A stretch of 64,000 nucleotides of DNA from Bacillus sp. RAR_GA_16 (GTDB taxonomy: Bacteria; Bacillota; Bacilli; Bacillales; Guptibacillaceae): the NCBI RefSeq assembly GCF_020165985.1, contig NZ_JAIUKZ010000010.1, positions 310,001 to 374,000 of the forward strand, read 5' to 3'. The notes beneath the pieces are model-generated. The model did not search any database and had not been told where the DNA came from. It worked only from the letters and a program-made list of their open reading frames with translations. Position numbers and translations under genes: made by a program. Positions 16,234 through 25,888 of this stretch are shown here, in pieces. Within the stretch, counting starts at the first letter, position 1; every line of letters starts with the position of its first letter.

Positions 16234-17790
16234 ATGCCTTATATTCAACGCTTTACAACAACGACAGATGGTGCGATGACGTTTACAGGTAACACGTTAG
16301 GATTAAGTAAGCAAAATAATACATTAGCTGCAGGAACACAAGGATCCATTGGGGCTTTTATCACCTTACAAAACACAGGTGTCCCTACTTATCCTACTCC
16401 CCCTCCTGGTACGACACAAATTTATACAGATAGTTTATCATCTGCCATACTGCATATAAACAACGTTGGAGGATTAAGTAAAGTCCTTTATGCCGAATTA
16501 ATATGGGAAGGACAGTATCTCACAAATAATCAGGACATCTCTGGGTTAATAGATAACCCCATTCAATTCATCGATCCTTCCGGCAATGTTTATAGCATTC
16601 CTCCTGATCCAGCGACCTCGTTTGAGCAAGTCTTTAATAACGGCTCTGAAACAGTAGGATATTATGTAAGATCTCGTGAAGTCACGAGTATTGTGGCTAC
16701 TCAATTAGAAGGCACTTATTCTGCTGGAGCTGTGCCTGCATTATTAGATCCCGCTTCAAACTCAAACCATGCCGGTTGGACACTAGCGGTCATTTATGAA
16801 GATCCAACACAGCCTCCAAGATTTATGACTCTTTATGTTGGCCTTGAAGCAATTATCTCTTCTGGTCAACCAGTAGATATCACAATCACGGGCTTTAACA
16901 CCCCGGTTTCAGGTCCAATCAATGGACGACTGTTAGTTAGTGCTGGAGAAGGAGATGCTTCCATTACGGGGGATCAGCTTTTATTTGGCCCAACTGTTCC
17001 GATGTTAACCACAATCTCCGGACCCAATAATCCTGTAAACAATTTTTTCGGGTCTCAAATTAATAATGATTCTGGTAACTTAGACACTTCAGGAACGTTT
17101 GGAGATCGGAACGCCAATCCATTTACCGCAACCAATATCAATGCAGGTCGACAAGGATGGGATATTACGAATGTTGATGTCTCCTTTGCCCTCATCAATA
17201 ACCAGAGTTCTGCCGTTGTGCAATTAAGAACCGCCGGAGATGGGTATGCCGTAAATGCCCTCGGTGTTCAATTCGATGTCAATGCACCTGTTTTTGAAAC
17301 GGTTAAAGCAGCTACGCCAACCACGGCAAATGTTGGCGATATCATTACGTACAATGTAGATATTATCAATACAGGACTAGTTCCTGCTGAAGTGGTGCTA
17401 TTTGATGATGTGTTCATTACACCAGGCGGGACGTTTGTCCCCGGCTCACTCATTATCGATGGAACACCAAATCCAGGTGATCCAACCGTTGCTCCTATTC
17501 CGCTTGGAACAATAGAACCAAATCAATCAGTGGAAATTTCGTTTCAGATCCAAGTCACTTCTTTACCGGAGACTTCCCTCCTATCCGATGCAACTGAACT
17601 GTTCTTCCAATTTGAGAGCACCCCTGGAGGGCCAGTGTTTCAAGGCGTTAGTATTAGTAATCAAGTGGACGTCCTCGTTCAATCACCGATTCCGCCGATT
17701 CCGAGTGTACCAGTGAACTATATTGGGCGTTGCAAAAAGTGTCAGAAGAAAAAAACGAGCTGTCGTCAGTGTAACTGTTTTCCTGGATAA
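16234..17790 (+). CDS. DUF11-containing surface protein with Cys-rich tail
   Basis: 518 residues starting MPYIQRFTTTTDGAMTFTGN; ATG 16234 follows AAAGAAAGGAAA. A TTG-initiated extension to 16159 is possible but would add 25 residues unlike the family. There is no signal peptide. Residues about 1-370 are beta-rich and Gly/Asn/Thr-rich. A DUF11-type repeat follows: VKAATPTTANVGDIITYNVD ... NTGLVPAEVVLFDDV. The C-terminus is unusual: RCKKCQKKKTSCRQCNCFPG with six cysteines in 20 residues. DUF11 proteins of this form occur in spore formers, possibly on the spore surface. The tail suggests disulfide or metal cross-linking (inference). Confidence 0.7.
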   Translation: MPYIQRFTTTTDGAMTFTGNTLGLSKQNNTLAAGTQGSIGAFITLQNTGVPTYPTPPPGTTQIYTDSLSSAILHINNVGGLSKVLYAELIWEGQYLTNNQDISGLIDNPIQFIDPSGNVYSIPPDPATSFEQVFNNGSETVGYYVRSREVTSIVATQLEGTYSAGAVPALLDPASNSNHAGWTLAVIYEDPTQPPRFMTLYVGLEAIISSGQPVDITITGFNTPVSGPINGRLLVSAGEGDASITGDQLLFGPTVPMLTTISGPNNPVNNFFGSQINNDSGNLDTSGTFGDRNANPFTATNINAGRQGWDITNVDVSFALINNQSSAVVQLRTAGDGYAVNALGVQFDVNAPVFETVKAATPTTANVGDIITYNVDIINTGLVPAEVVLFDDVFITPGGTFVPGSLIIDGTPNPGDPTVAPIPLGTIEPNQSVEISFQIQVTSLPETSLLSDATELFFQFESTPGGPVFQGVSISNQVDVLVQSPIPPIPSVPVNYIGRCKKCQKKKTSCRQCNCFPG

Positions 17791-17806
17791 TCGGGATTCA
17801 ACTTAA

Positions 17807-17838
17807 AAAGAAGGAGCGCAATTTTGCGCTCCTTCTTT
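17807..17838. terminator. Bidirectional terminator between DUF11 gene and inhA
   Basis: AAAGAAGGAGCGC pairs perfectly with GCGCTCCTTCTTT around the loop AATTTT. It lies between two converging genes. Confidence 0.85.
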
Positions 17839-17842
17839 CCAA

Positions 17843-20233
17843 TTATTTTTGTGTAATAAGAATTCGTCCTACAGAACGATCCTTTGCTTCACCTGTTACT
17901 TTAAACTTCAATCCATATTGTGGCACATTACGGCCAGCATCTGGAATCGCTTCGTTTAGATAACTCTTCTTATCATTGAATTCTTTCACAAATTGATTTT
18001 TCTTATCTGTCATTGTGCGACCAAGAAGCTCACTATAGTCAATGAACATCTTCTCGTCTTTACGAAGGCTGAACGCCGCATCATGAATTTGGTAACGCGT
18101 TTGCGCGACAGTGCCATCGCTCCAGAACAACTCATGTTGGTCTGCATCAACCACACCGAGGTACCCTTCCCCTGGGTGAACGCCTGTCCAGTTATCAGAG
18201 TACTTGTTATCCGCATACCAAACAACTAAGCCAGGATCATAAGACATCAAGCTAGCACCGCGACGAATGTGATCCAATCCTTTATCAACACCCTGATGGT
18301 TTCTCCATTCAAGAAGGTAATAGTGTTCAGATACTTTTACACCTTTGTTTTTAGTAAATCCATCTAACTCAACCTTTGGCTCACCTTCTGCATCGTCAAA
18401 GAGAAGCTCGTTGCCATCAGCTGTAACGCGAATATCATCCACATAGAATCCAGGGTTAATGGCAGCACCATCAGTCCAGTAATTAATTTTCACCTGAACG
18501 TCTTTTCCAGCATAGGCGCTTAAATCAAAAGAAGCATCAATCCATCCTTCTGATTTACCCGTAATGCCGTCTCCTGGGTTACTTTCGTTCGGGTTCGTTT
18601 GAGTTGTAATGTTACCAGGAATCGTACTCCAATTCTCACCGTCTTCACTTACCTGAATGGAACCATAATCCCAGTCCTCTTCAATGTCATACCATGTTTT
18701 GAACGTTAATTCTGCCGATGTAGCATTTGTAAGATCAACATCCATCACAGCGGAGTTATCTAAATCATTATCGCTTCCGCTAAAGTACTCGAATTCACCG
18801 CTAAATGGTTTGTTGATTTCCGTTTCTTTATCTGGAAGGTTAATACGAAGGGCATCAAGGTTTGTCCCTTTCGTATTCGCTTGATCGAGATACACTTCCA
18901 ATCCTTTTTTATCGATGTCTTCCAAGTCAACTTCATCGTACTTTAACCAGTTTCCACCATGTGCAGCTTGAAGGAATTCCTTCGACCATGCGCTAAAACC
19001 AGTTGGTTCTGTTCCAGGTATTGCACCAGCCCAGCTTCCACTTGCCATAATAGACCAGTAAGAAACAGCTTCTCCAGCGCCAGAATACTGTGTGTCATAC
19101 TCATCAGGAAGTCCTAAATCATGACCGTATTCATGTGCGAACACTCCGGCAGCGCCATCAGCTGGCTCGATTGTGTAGTCATATGCATACATCGATCCTG
19201 CACCAAAGTAATCTTTTTCAGGTACCGGTGATCCTTTAATAGGGAAAATGTTACCAAGGTTCCAACGATGTGACCAGATCGCATCAGATCCAAGCTGTCC
19301 GCCACCTGCTTCTTCCCCAACAGCAGAGTGAACGACCATCAAGTGGTCAACTAAACCATCTGGCTCACGGAAGTCGCCGTCTCCATCTAGATCGTAGCGA
19401 TCTTCCTGATCATAGTCTGCGAGATTCACAGTTGGATCAGCTGCAGCTGCCGTTAGAGCTTCCTTAACAAGTCCACGTGCATTCACGTCACTATCCTCTT
19501 CAGTCGGATAATTCCCACCGTATTCAGCTGCATTTTTCGAAGCCATGTACCATCCGGCAACCTTACCATTTACGGTATAAGCTCCATCCGATTGCTCTTC
19601 GTAGAATTGCTTCATAGAGATAAGATCCTCACCATTTGGACCTTTATAGCCGTCTTCTCCAAAAATCATATTTTGATAGTGTTCTTTTACGTAATCTTCA
19701 TAGTACATATCAGATTCATCAGGTTGAATGCTGTTATGTGGAAAATCAGGAAATTCAACCAAAAGGACTAGGACGTTATCTGAACGAACATCCCCGTGAT
19801 AATCTTCTTCGACAACAGGTGCAAGATTTTTACCGCCCTTGCTATAATTCCCTTTAGCTTTATCCTTATTGTCATTTTTCAATTTCTCTTTCACATCGTC
19901 TTCAATTTCAAGCTTTTCATCTTCTAACTCACCGCTAGAATCCTTTTCTTGAAGCGATTCTGATTTCTCCTTCAAAAAGCTGTTCAACGCTTGTTCCGCT
20001 TCTTCTGCTGAAGCATTTTTTGAGATTTTCCCTGATTCTTTCAGCATCTCAATCAATTTCTCTTCATTTGCAATCGCGAGATCAAACGGTCCTTCCTTAT
20101 GTACAGTTTCCTGCTTCACTTCTTGCTTTACTGGAGTCGTTTCAGCTTTAACTGCTGCGCTAGTTGGCGTCGAAAATGCACTTAGCGTTAACGCAGCAAT
20201 CATTGCCATCGACAATACGTTTTTCCCCTTCAA
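17843..20233 (-). CDS. inhA: Immune inhibitor A metalloprotease (peptidase M6)
   Basis: 796 residues. Sec signal peptide (residues 1-27, ends TSAA). A highly charged propeptide follows (about 30-150), including NEEKLIEMLKESGKISKNAS. The M6 catalytic domain (about 150-430) carries the zinc motif HEYGH at 367-371 followed by DLGLPDEYD. Carbohydrate-binding-like or MAM-like beta domains follow, with YYLLEWRNHQGVDKGL near the C-terminus. InhA proteases are secreted, zinc- and calcium-dependent, and cleave host or environmental proteins. TTG start after AGGGGG. The gene upstream encodes a lipoprotein copying part of the propeptide. Confidence 0.92.
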   Translation of the reverse strand: MKGKNVLSMAMIAALTLSAFSTPTSAAVKAETTPVKQEVKQETVHKEGPFDLAIANEEKLIEMLKESGKISKNASAEEAEQALNSFLKEKSESLQEKDSSGELEDEKLEIEDDVKEKLKNDNKDKAKGNYSKGGKNLAPVVEEDYHGDVRSDNVLVLLVEFPDFPHNSIQPDESDMYYEDYVKEHYQNMIFGEDGYKGPNGEDLISMKQFYEEQSDGAYTVNGKVAGWYMASKNAAEYGGNYPTEEDSDVNARGLVKEALTAAAADPTVNLADYDQEDRYDLDGDGDFREPDGLVDHLMVVHSAVGEEAGGGQLGSDAIWSHRWNLGNIFPIKGSPVPEKDYFGAGSMYAYDYTIEPADGAAGVFAHEYGHDLGLPDEYDTQYSGAGEAVSYWSIMASGSWAGAIPGTEPTGFSAWSKEFLQAAHGGNWLKYDEVDLEDIDKKGLEVYLDQANTKGTNLDALRINLPDKETEINKPFSGEFEYFSGSDNDLDNSAVMDVDLTNATSAELTFKTWYDIEEDWDYGSIQVSEDGENWSTIPGNITTQTNPNESNPGDGITGKSEGWIDASFDLSAYAGKDVQVKINYWTDGAAINPGFYVDDIRVTADGNELLFDDAEGEPKVELDGFTKNKGVKVSEHYYLLEWRNHQGVDKGLDHIRRGASLMSYDPGLVVWYADNKYSDNWTGVHPGEGYLGVVDADQHELFWSDGTVAQTRYQIHDAAFSLRKDEKMFIDYSELLGRTMTDKKNQFVKEFNDKKSYLNEAIPDAGRNVPQYGLKFKVTGEAKDRSVGRILITQK

Positions 20234-20469
20234 AATCTCAGTCCCCCTAAATATGTTTTTTACAATAACTTTACAATGATCTCACTATAATTCATTATCT
20301 GAAAAATTTGAATGATTCGAAAGTCACGTTATTCAGTATTTACCTGAAAAATATGCTAATTTTCCTAACAAAAAGAAAGATATCAACCATTTTAACTAGG
20401 TCCAAAGAACCTAAAATGATTAGACTGGTTATTTTTTTACAATAACGCTTCAACACGTTAAACCAAAAA

Positions 20470-20499
20470 CAAATAGACTCAGAGAATTCCCCTGAGCCT
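20470..20499 (-). terminator. Probable terminator of the propeptide-like lipoprotein gene
   Basis: On the minus strand GGCTCAGGGG and CTCTGAGTC form an imperfect stem followed by a T-rich stretch. It separates the lipoprotein gene from inhA. The remaining gap, 20234-20469, holds inhA's upstream region with no other gene. Confidence 0.5.
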
Positions 20500-20526
20500 A
20501 TCACCTTTATTTATTATTCAGCAATA

Positions 20527-20877
20527 TTATTCCTTCTCGTTTTGAAGGTCGCTTTCGATTTGCTTTTTTAACTCTTCAATATATTTCTCGCTAGATTTCT
20601 GATTGGCTTTGACATCATTCGATTTTTCCTTTAAATAATCTTCTAACGCTTTTTGAATTTCTGTTGGACTAGCATCCTTGGGAATTTCTCCAGACTCCTT
20701 CAGCATTTCGATAATCTTTTCATCATTTGCCATCATTTCGACCTGCCGATTAAAATCCACTTCAGACGTTTTTTGCTCCCTATTCTCTGTTGAGGAGTCG
20801 ACCTTTTCTATAGCATTTCCACATCCGCTTAGTAATAAGATGACCAACAGAATGAACAAAAGCTTCTCACGGTTCAT
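20527..20877 (-). CDS. Lipoprotein resembling the InhA propeptide
   Basis: 116 residues starting MNREKLLFILL; this ATG follows GGAGGGGGAAAG, so the longer upstream reading is rejected. Lipobox LSGC with cysteine 19. Residues 51-88 (NDEKIIEMLKESGEIPKDAS and on) align without gaps to InhA residues 56-93, with 23 of 38 identical. The segment is followed by a charged coiled-coil-like end (YIEELKKQIESDLQNEKE). The two genes are on the same strand, 293 bases apart. Propeptides often act as inhibitors or folding helpers, so a membrane-anchored modulator of InhA is a reasonable inference. A remnant of partial duplication is the alternative. Confidence 0.75.
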   Translation of the reverse strand: MNREKLLFILLVILLLSGCGNAIEKVDSSTENREQKTSEVDFNRQVEMMANDEKIIEMLKESGEIPKDASPTEIQKALEDYLKEKSNDVKANQKSSEKYIEELKKQIESDLQNEKE

Positions 20878-20962
20878 TGAGTCTTTCCCCCTCCATTTAT
20901 ACACCCTTTCCCTAATAGACGAGATGAGGTTTGAATAAGTTACAGTAGTACAAAAGTCGCTG

Positions 20963-20986
20963 GGGGTCAGGCACGTGCCTGACCCC
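20963..20986. repeat. GGGTCAGG palindrome, copy 1 (centre CACGTG)
   Basis: A perfect 24-bp palindrome GGGGTCAGG-CACGTG-CCTGACCCC family member (arms GGGGTCAGGCAC). It sits in the intergenic space upstream of the propeptide-like lipoprotein gene. Confidence 0.9.
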
Positions 20987-21039
20987 TCAATCACTTTCCA
21001 TACTGCTCAAATTCACTTTCACTACCGATTGCATAATAA

Positions 21040-21068
21040 AACCCATCAAAAGTAAAATTTGACGGGTT
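21040..21068. terminator. Terminator after the small membrane protein gene
   Basis: AACCCATCAAA pairs with TTTGACGGGTT (21058-21068). On the minus strand it follows the gene at 21119-21409. Confidence 0.55.
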
Positions 21069-21118
21069 CAGGATTACGATGTATTAAGTCATCATTATGC
21101 TTGTATTTTCATCACCCA

Positions 21119-21409
21119 TTACCACTCAATGACAATAAACGTAATTGGTAACAACAGGACAACCGTATTCACGACAATACCTGCTACAGCCAATTTTCTC
21201 CTTGATATGCGATAGGCCGCCACACCGAGAAGGATACCAACTGCACAAATAAGAATCGGGAAAAGGATTGGGAAGATTTCAATTGTTGCTAATTCAATAA
21301 TTCCTGAGAGGAAGCTCCCGGCAATAATGGCCGCAAGACAGCCGGCTGCAATCGAAACAATTGAAATAAAGGTACTGCTACCATTCATGGACGTAGGTTG
21401 TTTTGTCAT
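21119..21409 (-). CDS. Small membrane protein, three helices
   Basis: 96 residues with three hydrophobic segments (about 15-35, 45-65, 73-93) and a short basic loop YRISRRKLA between the last two. ATG start behind AAAGGAGAGAG. It resembles DUF4190-type small membrane proteins in layout, but I cannot assign it. It lies between the lipoprotein gene and the TetR gene, both on the same strand. Confidence 0.6.
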   Translation of the reverse strand: MTKQPTSMNGSSTFISIVSIAAGCLAAIIAGSFLSGIIELATIEIFPILFPILICAVGILLGVAAYRISRRKLAVAGIVVNTVVLLLPITFIVIEW

Positions 21410-21477
21410 TATGTCTCTCTCCTTTGGTGATAACGAATAACCAGTATTTACCCGAAATCTCCTGGAGATAATCCATC

Positions 21478-22365
21478 CTAATGTTCCGAACCAATTTCAG
21501 GAAGCAGCTGTTCTTCCAATAACTGTGCTCTCTCGCTTAACGCTTCTTCTGATTTCAATAGCTGAAAGAGACCCCGCATCACAATTTCATCCGGGTTTGA
21601 CTTACGTGATTCTTCGGAAATACGGTCCGTTACTTCCAAAAAGTATTGTGACTGCTGATGTTGATGAATGCTTTCATAGAGGCTTTTCCATGCACTTTCT
21701 CTTTTTTCAAATGAAGTAAAAGCACCCTCGCGGTCCATCCCAACTGAAAAGGGTCGCATCATCTCATCATCCAATAGCGGAGTGCTTTTTCCATTTAAAA
21801 AATCTTTTGCTAAAATATCAATTTGCCTCACAAGATGTTTGCCTAATTGATCAGGTGCAAGGTCACTTTCGGAAGTAATCATCAAGCCTGTATAAGAAGT
21901 GTAAATGGATTGCGTCATCCACATCAAATCCCATTTGTACGGGGCAATTTCGTCCCCATATAAATCAATTAAATTACGCTCAAGCCAGCTAAACAAGCGC
22001 CCTCTCATACGGTGACCCATTCCTTCTAGCTTTTCGCTACTTTGGGCAGATTCTCCGCGCATATGCATTTTCATATAAGATTTGTATTCTAAAATCCCCT
22101 CAAATTGGACTTGAAACTGTTTCGCAAACCGCTCGTACGGCGGCAGATTTCCATCTAGTCCTACGACAAAGGCTCGTTCAAATACAAGCTGCTGGTAATG
22201 CTCATAAATCGATATGATGAGATCTTCTTTTGATGGGAAGAATGTATAGAGCGAACCTTTCGACACACCCACGCTATCTGCTATTTGCTGCATGGATGTA
22301 TGCGTATAGCCTTTTTCTGCGATAAGCTCAACAGCCGCTTCTAATATTGCCTTTCGTTTATCCAT
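21478..22365 (-). CDS. yerO: YerO-like TetR/AcrR regulator of the RND pump
   Basis: 295 residues from MDKRKAILEAAVELI; this ATG follows GAGGTGAACGTT and is preferred to the ATG nine codons upstream. The helix-turn-helix reads TSMQQIADSVGVSKGSLYTFFPSKEDLI (residues 24-51). It is divergent from the SwrC-type pump, the same neighbourhood as yerO/swrC in B. subtilis, and has a similarly extended C-terminal part. It probably represses the pump gene through sites in 22540-22625. Confidence 0.8.
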   Translation of the reverse strand: MDKRKAILEAAVELIAEKGYTHTSMQQIADSVGVSKGSLYTFFPSKEDLIISIYEHYQQLVFERAFVVGLDGNLPPYERFAKQFQVQFEGILEYKSYMKMHMRGESAQSSEKLEGMGHRMRGRLFSWLERNLIDLYGDEIAPYKWDLMWMTQSIYTSYTGLMITSESDLAPDQLGKHLVRQIDILAKDFLNGKSTPLLDDEMMRPFSVGMDREGAFTSFEKRESAWKSLYESIHQHQQSQYFLEVTDRISEESRKSNPDEIVMRGLFQLLKSEEALSERAQLLEEQLLPEIGSEH

Positions 22366-22543
22366 AACGTTCACCTCGATGTCTTCTTTCAACAGAATAC
22401 ACTACATCATCATTAAAATGATAGTTCTAGTGTGTCAAACAAGCACTCTTCCTCTCAATCAATCCTCCTGACATATTTTCGTCACACAAATAAATCCTAT
22501 GGGCACACTCATTTCTTGACATCCTGACCGAAGTTCGTAAAAA

Positions 22544-22624
22544 TGACTATTGAGTCAAGCACATTCAAACTTTATATTTCAACAAATATGGGGTATAAAT
22601 GACATCAGAATGACCGACCAGTCG
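22544..22624. promoter_or_regulatory. Candidate TetR operators upstream of swrC
   Basis: TGACTATTGAGTCA (22544-22557) has 5-bp inverted arms, and TGACCGACCAGTCG (22611-22624), a weaker inverted repeat of TetR-operator form, lies 25 bases before the swrC start. TTGACA (22516-22521) upstream could be a -35 element. Confidence 0.45.
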
Positions 22625-22648
22625 AAAACAAACAGAGGAGGCACTTCT

Positions 22649-25600
22649 ATGCTGAAATGGATTCTACAACGCTCCAAGTTATTCATGATCTTTATTCTAT
22701 TATTTGTCATAGTTGGAGTGTTTACGTTTATTCAACTTCCACAACGTGAGATTCCAGAAACAACGGTAAATATCGGAACAATTAGTACCGTTTATCCTGG
22801 TGCCACGGTGGATACCGTAGAACGATCAATTACGAACCCAATCGAGTCATCACTTAGCTCGATTGATGGAATTGCTGAAGTAACCTCATCTTCTGCCGCA
22901 GGCTTTTCCAATATTGTTGTGGAAGTAGCAGAAGGTGAAAGTAAAAAAGAAGTATTTGGCGATGTTCGCCAGGCAGTTTCCGATGCCTCTACTTCTTTCC
23001 CAGATGAGGCCTTTGAACCAGATGTAAACGAATCAACGGCAAAAATGCCAATCGTTTCTTATCATCTTACGAGTGACAATCGCGAAGACCTCTTATCTCT
23101 TCAGGAAGAATTAAATCGCTGGAGTGATGAAGTAGAAGAATTATCAGGTGTGTCAGGAGTAACGATCAAAGGACTGCCTGAAGAACAAATTTTAATTGAA
23201 TTAAAGCAGGATGAATTAAAAGATTCTGGACTAAACGTAACCGACGTTCAAGGTGCAATTAACAATGAATACTACCCAACTCCGCTAGGCAAACAGGAGA
23301 TGGACGATGAAGTCGTTCAGCTTTCTGTTGAAAACTATGATTCTCTGGATGAGATGGAAGAGTTATTCGTTGGAAAAAATCCTGAAGGCGATGCCGTCTA
23401 TCTAAAAGACATCGCTACAGTTGAAGTACAGCCAAAGGAACTTGAAGATATTATCACATTCGAAGGCAAACCGTCAGTTTCATTCACGGCTTATGTCAAA
23501 TCAGGGGAAGATATACCTACTGTGGATGAGCGTGTGAGTGACAAAGTAGAGGAACTAGCAGAAGGTCTCCCTTCTAACGTTGAACTTGAACCTTATTACT
23601 CACAAGCCTCAATCGTAACGGATATTTTCGATGGCTTGTTCTTATCACTAGCTATTTCCGTTCTTGCGGTTATTGTCGCTACATCACTTGGACTTTCTGG
23701 GTCTGGTGCTCTTGTGGTTGCACTAGCGGTTCCAATTTCCGTCCTAATGGGCTTTATTCCACTACCTTTTGCAGATGTTGACCTTAACCAAATTTCCGTA
23801 ATCGGGTTAATCATTGCACTCGGTATTATCGTCGATGACTCGATTGTCATTAACGATAATATTCAGCGAAGGTACAAGCTTGGTGATAAAGGCATGATGG
23901 GAGCTGTCAATGGCGTTAAAGAGATTTGGGTTTCAATCGTCACCTCTTCTCTTGCGATTGTGTTTACGTTCCTGCCACTCATTTTCCTTTCAGGTGGAAA
24001 CGGCGCCTTTATTCGCGCATTGCCAACAGTGCTCATTACAACCATTATTGCATCAACGCTCGTTGCACTGATTTTTGTGCCTATTTTGCGCTATTTCTTC
24101 AGCAAACGTTCGAAGAAGCCGATGTCCGATGCACCAGGTTTATTAGGAAAACCATTAAACAAACTTGCTGATGTTTACGCAGATAAGCTTCTAAAGAATT
24201 TTTCAAAGAAACCGATTCTCGTTTCCATTCTCGGCCTTGTTCTCACAACGGCGATCTTTGGCTTAGTCGTATTAACGCCATTTGAATTCTTCCCTGCAGC
24301 AGATAAGGAAGAAGTGACCGTGGATGTCACCTTACCAATTGGAACGCCGATTGAAGAAACGCACGCTACCCTTCAAGAAATAGAAGACAGACTTAAAACC
24401 GATGATGGCGTTTATGAAACAAGTGTCTTTACCGGAACAGGGACGCCTGGACTCTTTAATAGCTCACTAACGAGCACCGGTGAAAACACCGGCCAAATTG
24501 TCGCTCGGGTTGATCGAGAAAACCAAACTACGCAAGGGTTAATCGATGACTGGACCGATAAATTAAGAAACGAATACCCGGATGCAGAAATTTTCATGGA
24601 AACAATCCAACAGGGACCGCCAGCAGGGGCACCTGTGACCGTCACCGTCTCAGGTCCTGAAATTGATCAATTAATCGACCTCCGAAATACGCTGAAAAGT
24701 GACATTGAAGGACTTGAAACAGATCTCGTTGTTGATGATGTTGGTGAATTTGAACCTTCTGTTGAATACGTGCCTGATCGTGATGCCCTTGAAGAAAACG
24801 GCATTACCGTCAACCAAATTAGTCAGCAAATCCGTCTCGCAACGGAAGGCATTCCATTAAAGGCATTCGATAATGGGGTTGTCAAACGCGACATGAACAT
24901 CGTTCTAGAAGGCAGCGAAGATGAAGTTGATCTTTCAAGCCTTGAGCTTCCTGCAGCATCTACTGGTGGGCAACAGGGGCCGCCAGAACTAATCTCATTA
25001 GATGAGCTTGTCACAACAGAAGAAAGTGAACAAATCCAAAAGATCCCTCATATTGACGGCGAACGTGCCATCACGCTTCGCGCCTTCCCGAAAGATGAGG
25101 AAAATTATAAAGAAAATGTCACAAAGATTGTGGAAGACCAGCGTGACCAGCTAGACGATCCCGATTACAGCATTACAATCGGCGGTGAAAATGAAGCGCA
25201 AAATGATTTCTTCGCAGAAATTACAGTTCTCTTCATTATCGTCCTGTTCTTAGTCTATCTGTTAATCGCGCTACAATTTAATTCACTATCTCTACCATTC
25301 CTTGTACTCGTTGCGGTATACCTTGCGATTGCAGGTGCAATCCTTGGCCTATTCGTAACCCAAACACCAATCAGTTTCCTTGGGGTAATGGGTATGGTAT
25401 CCCTCACAGGGATTGTTGTACGAAACTCGGTCGTGCTCATTGAATTTATTGAGCAGGCACTGAAAAAAGGCATGGATGTAAAAGAAGCCGTGATTGAATC
25501 TGGACGTGTACGTTTACGCCCAATCATCTTAACTGCTATCACATCAATCGTTGCCTTAATTCCAGTAGCCGTAAGTGGCGATGCGCTCTTCACACCACTT

Positions 25601-25726
25601 GCAGTAACGATCATTTCCGGTATCCTCTTCTCAGCCGTCTTAACGCTGATCATGGTGCCAATGCTCTACCTTGTTTTCTATCGATTTAGAGGGAAAAAGA
25701 AAACACAAGAAGACATGCAAATTTAA
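22649..25726 (+). CDS. swrC: SwrC-type RND efflux permease
   Basis: 1025 residues from MLKWILQRSKLFMIF, with GAGGAGG before ATG 22649; the longer upstream frame has no ribosome site. AcrB/SwrC architecture: helix 1, a large periplasm-type porter domain (TTVNIGTISTVYPGATVDTV), helices 2-6 with the proton-relay motif LIIALGIIVDDSIVINDN, a second extracellular domain, and helices 8-12. In B. subtilis SwrC exports surfactin and is needed for swarming. Divergent TetR regulator; strong terminator follows. Confidence 0.9.
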   Translation: MLKWILQRSKLFMIFILLFVIVGVFTFIQLPQREIPETTVNIGTISTVYPGATVDTVERSITNPIESSLSSIDGIAEVTSSSAAGFSNIVVEVAEGESKKEVFGDVRQAVSDASTSFPDEAFEPDVNESTAKMPIVSYHLTSDNREDLLSLQEELNRWSDEVEELSGVSGVTIKGLPEEQILIELKQDELKDSGLNVTDVQGAINNEYYPTPLGKQEMDDEVVQLSVENYDSLDEMEELFVGKNPEGDAVYLKDIATVEVQPKELEDIITFEGKPSVSFTAYVKSGEDIPTVDERVSDKVEELAEGLPSNVELEPYYSQASIVTDIFDGLFLSLAISVLAVIVATSLGLSGSGALVVALAVPISVLMGFIPLPFADVDLNQISVIGLIIALGIIVDDSIVINDNIQRRYKLGDKGMMGAVNGVKEIWVSIVTSSLAIVFTFLPLIFLSGGNGAFIRALPTVLITTIIASTLVALIFVPILRYFFSKRSKKPMSDAPGLLGKPLNKLADVYADKLLKNFSKKPILVSILGLVLTTAIFGLVVLTPFEFFPAADKEEVTVDVTLPIGTPIEETHATLQEIEDRLKTDDGVYETSVFTGTGTPGLFNSSLTSTGENTGQIVARVDRENQTTQGLIDDWTDKLRNEYPDAEIFMETIQQGPPAGAPVTVTVSGPEIDQLIDLRNTLKSDIEGLETDLVVDDVGEFEPSVEYVPDRDALEENGITVNQISQQIRLATEGIPLKAFDNGVVKRDMNIVLEGSEDEVDLSSLELPAASTGGQQGPPELISLDELVTTEESEQIQKIPHIDGERAITLRAFPKDEENYKENVTKIVEDQRDQLDDPDYSITIGGENEAQNDFFAEITVLFIIVLFLVYLLIALQFNSLSLPFLVLVAVYLAIAGAILGLFVTQTPISFLGVMGMVSLTGIVVRNSVVLIEFIEQALKKGMDVKEAVIESGRVRLRPIILTAITSIVALIPVAVSGDALFTPLAVTIISGILFSAVLTLIMVPMLYLVFYRFRGKKKTQEDMQI

Positions 25727-25763
25727 AAGCGTTCAGAGAAGAAATTCTCTGAACGCTTTTTTT
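25726..25763 (+). terminator. Terminator of swrC
   Basis: AAAAGCGTTCAGAGA pairs with TCTCTGAACGCTTTT, followed by a T run. Confidence 0.9.
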
Positions 25764-25888
25764 ATACCATAACCTTACTCATAATGGTTTCACCACTTCC
25801 TATCCTATTATAAGGTCTCACATATCTTTTAAATTTTATCGCATGATCAGACGAAGATTATTGTAAAATCATATGAAAGGAGTGATTG

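Noticed and set aside
21478-22392. Transport regulator start at 22392
   Set aside because: The nine extra codons precede the ribosome site GAGGTGAACG; ATG 22365 begins the standard TetR helix.
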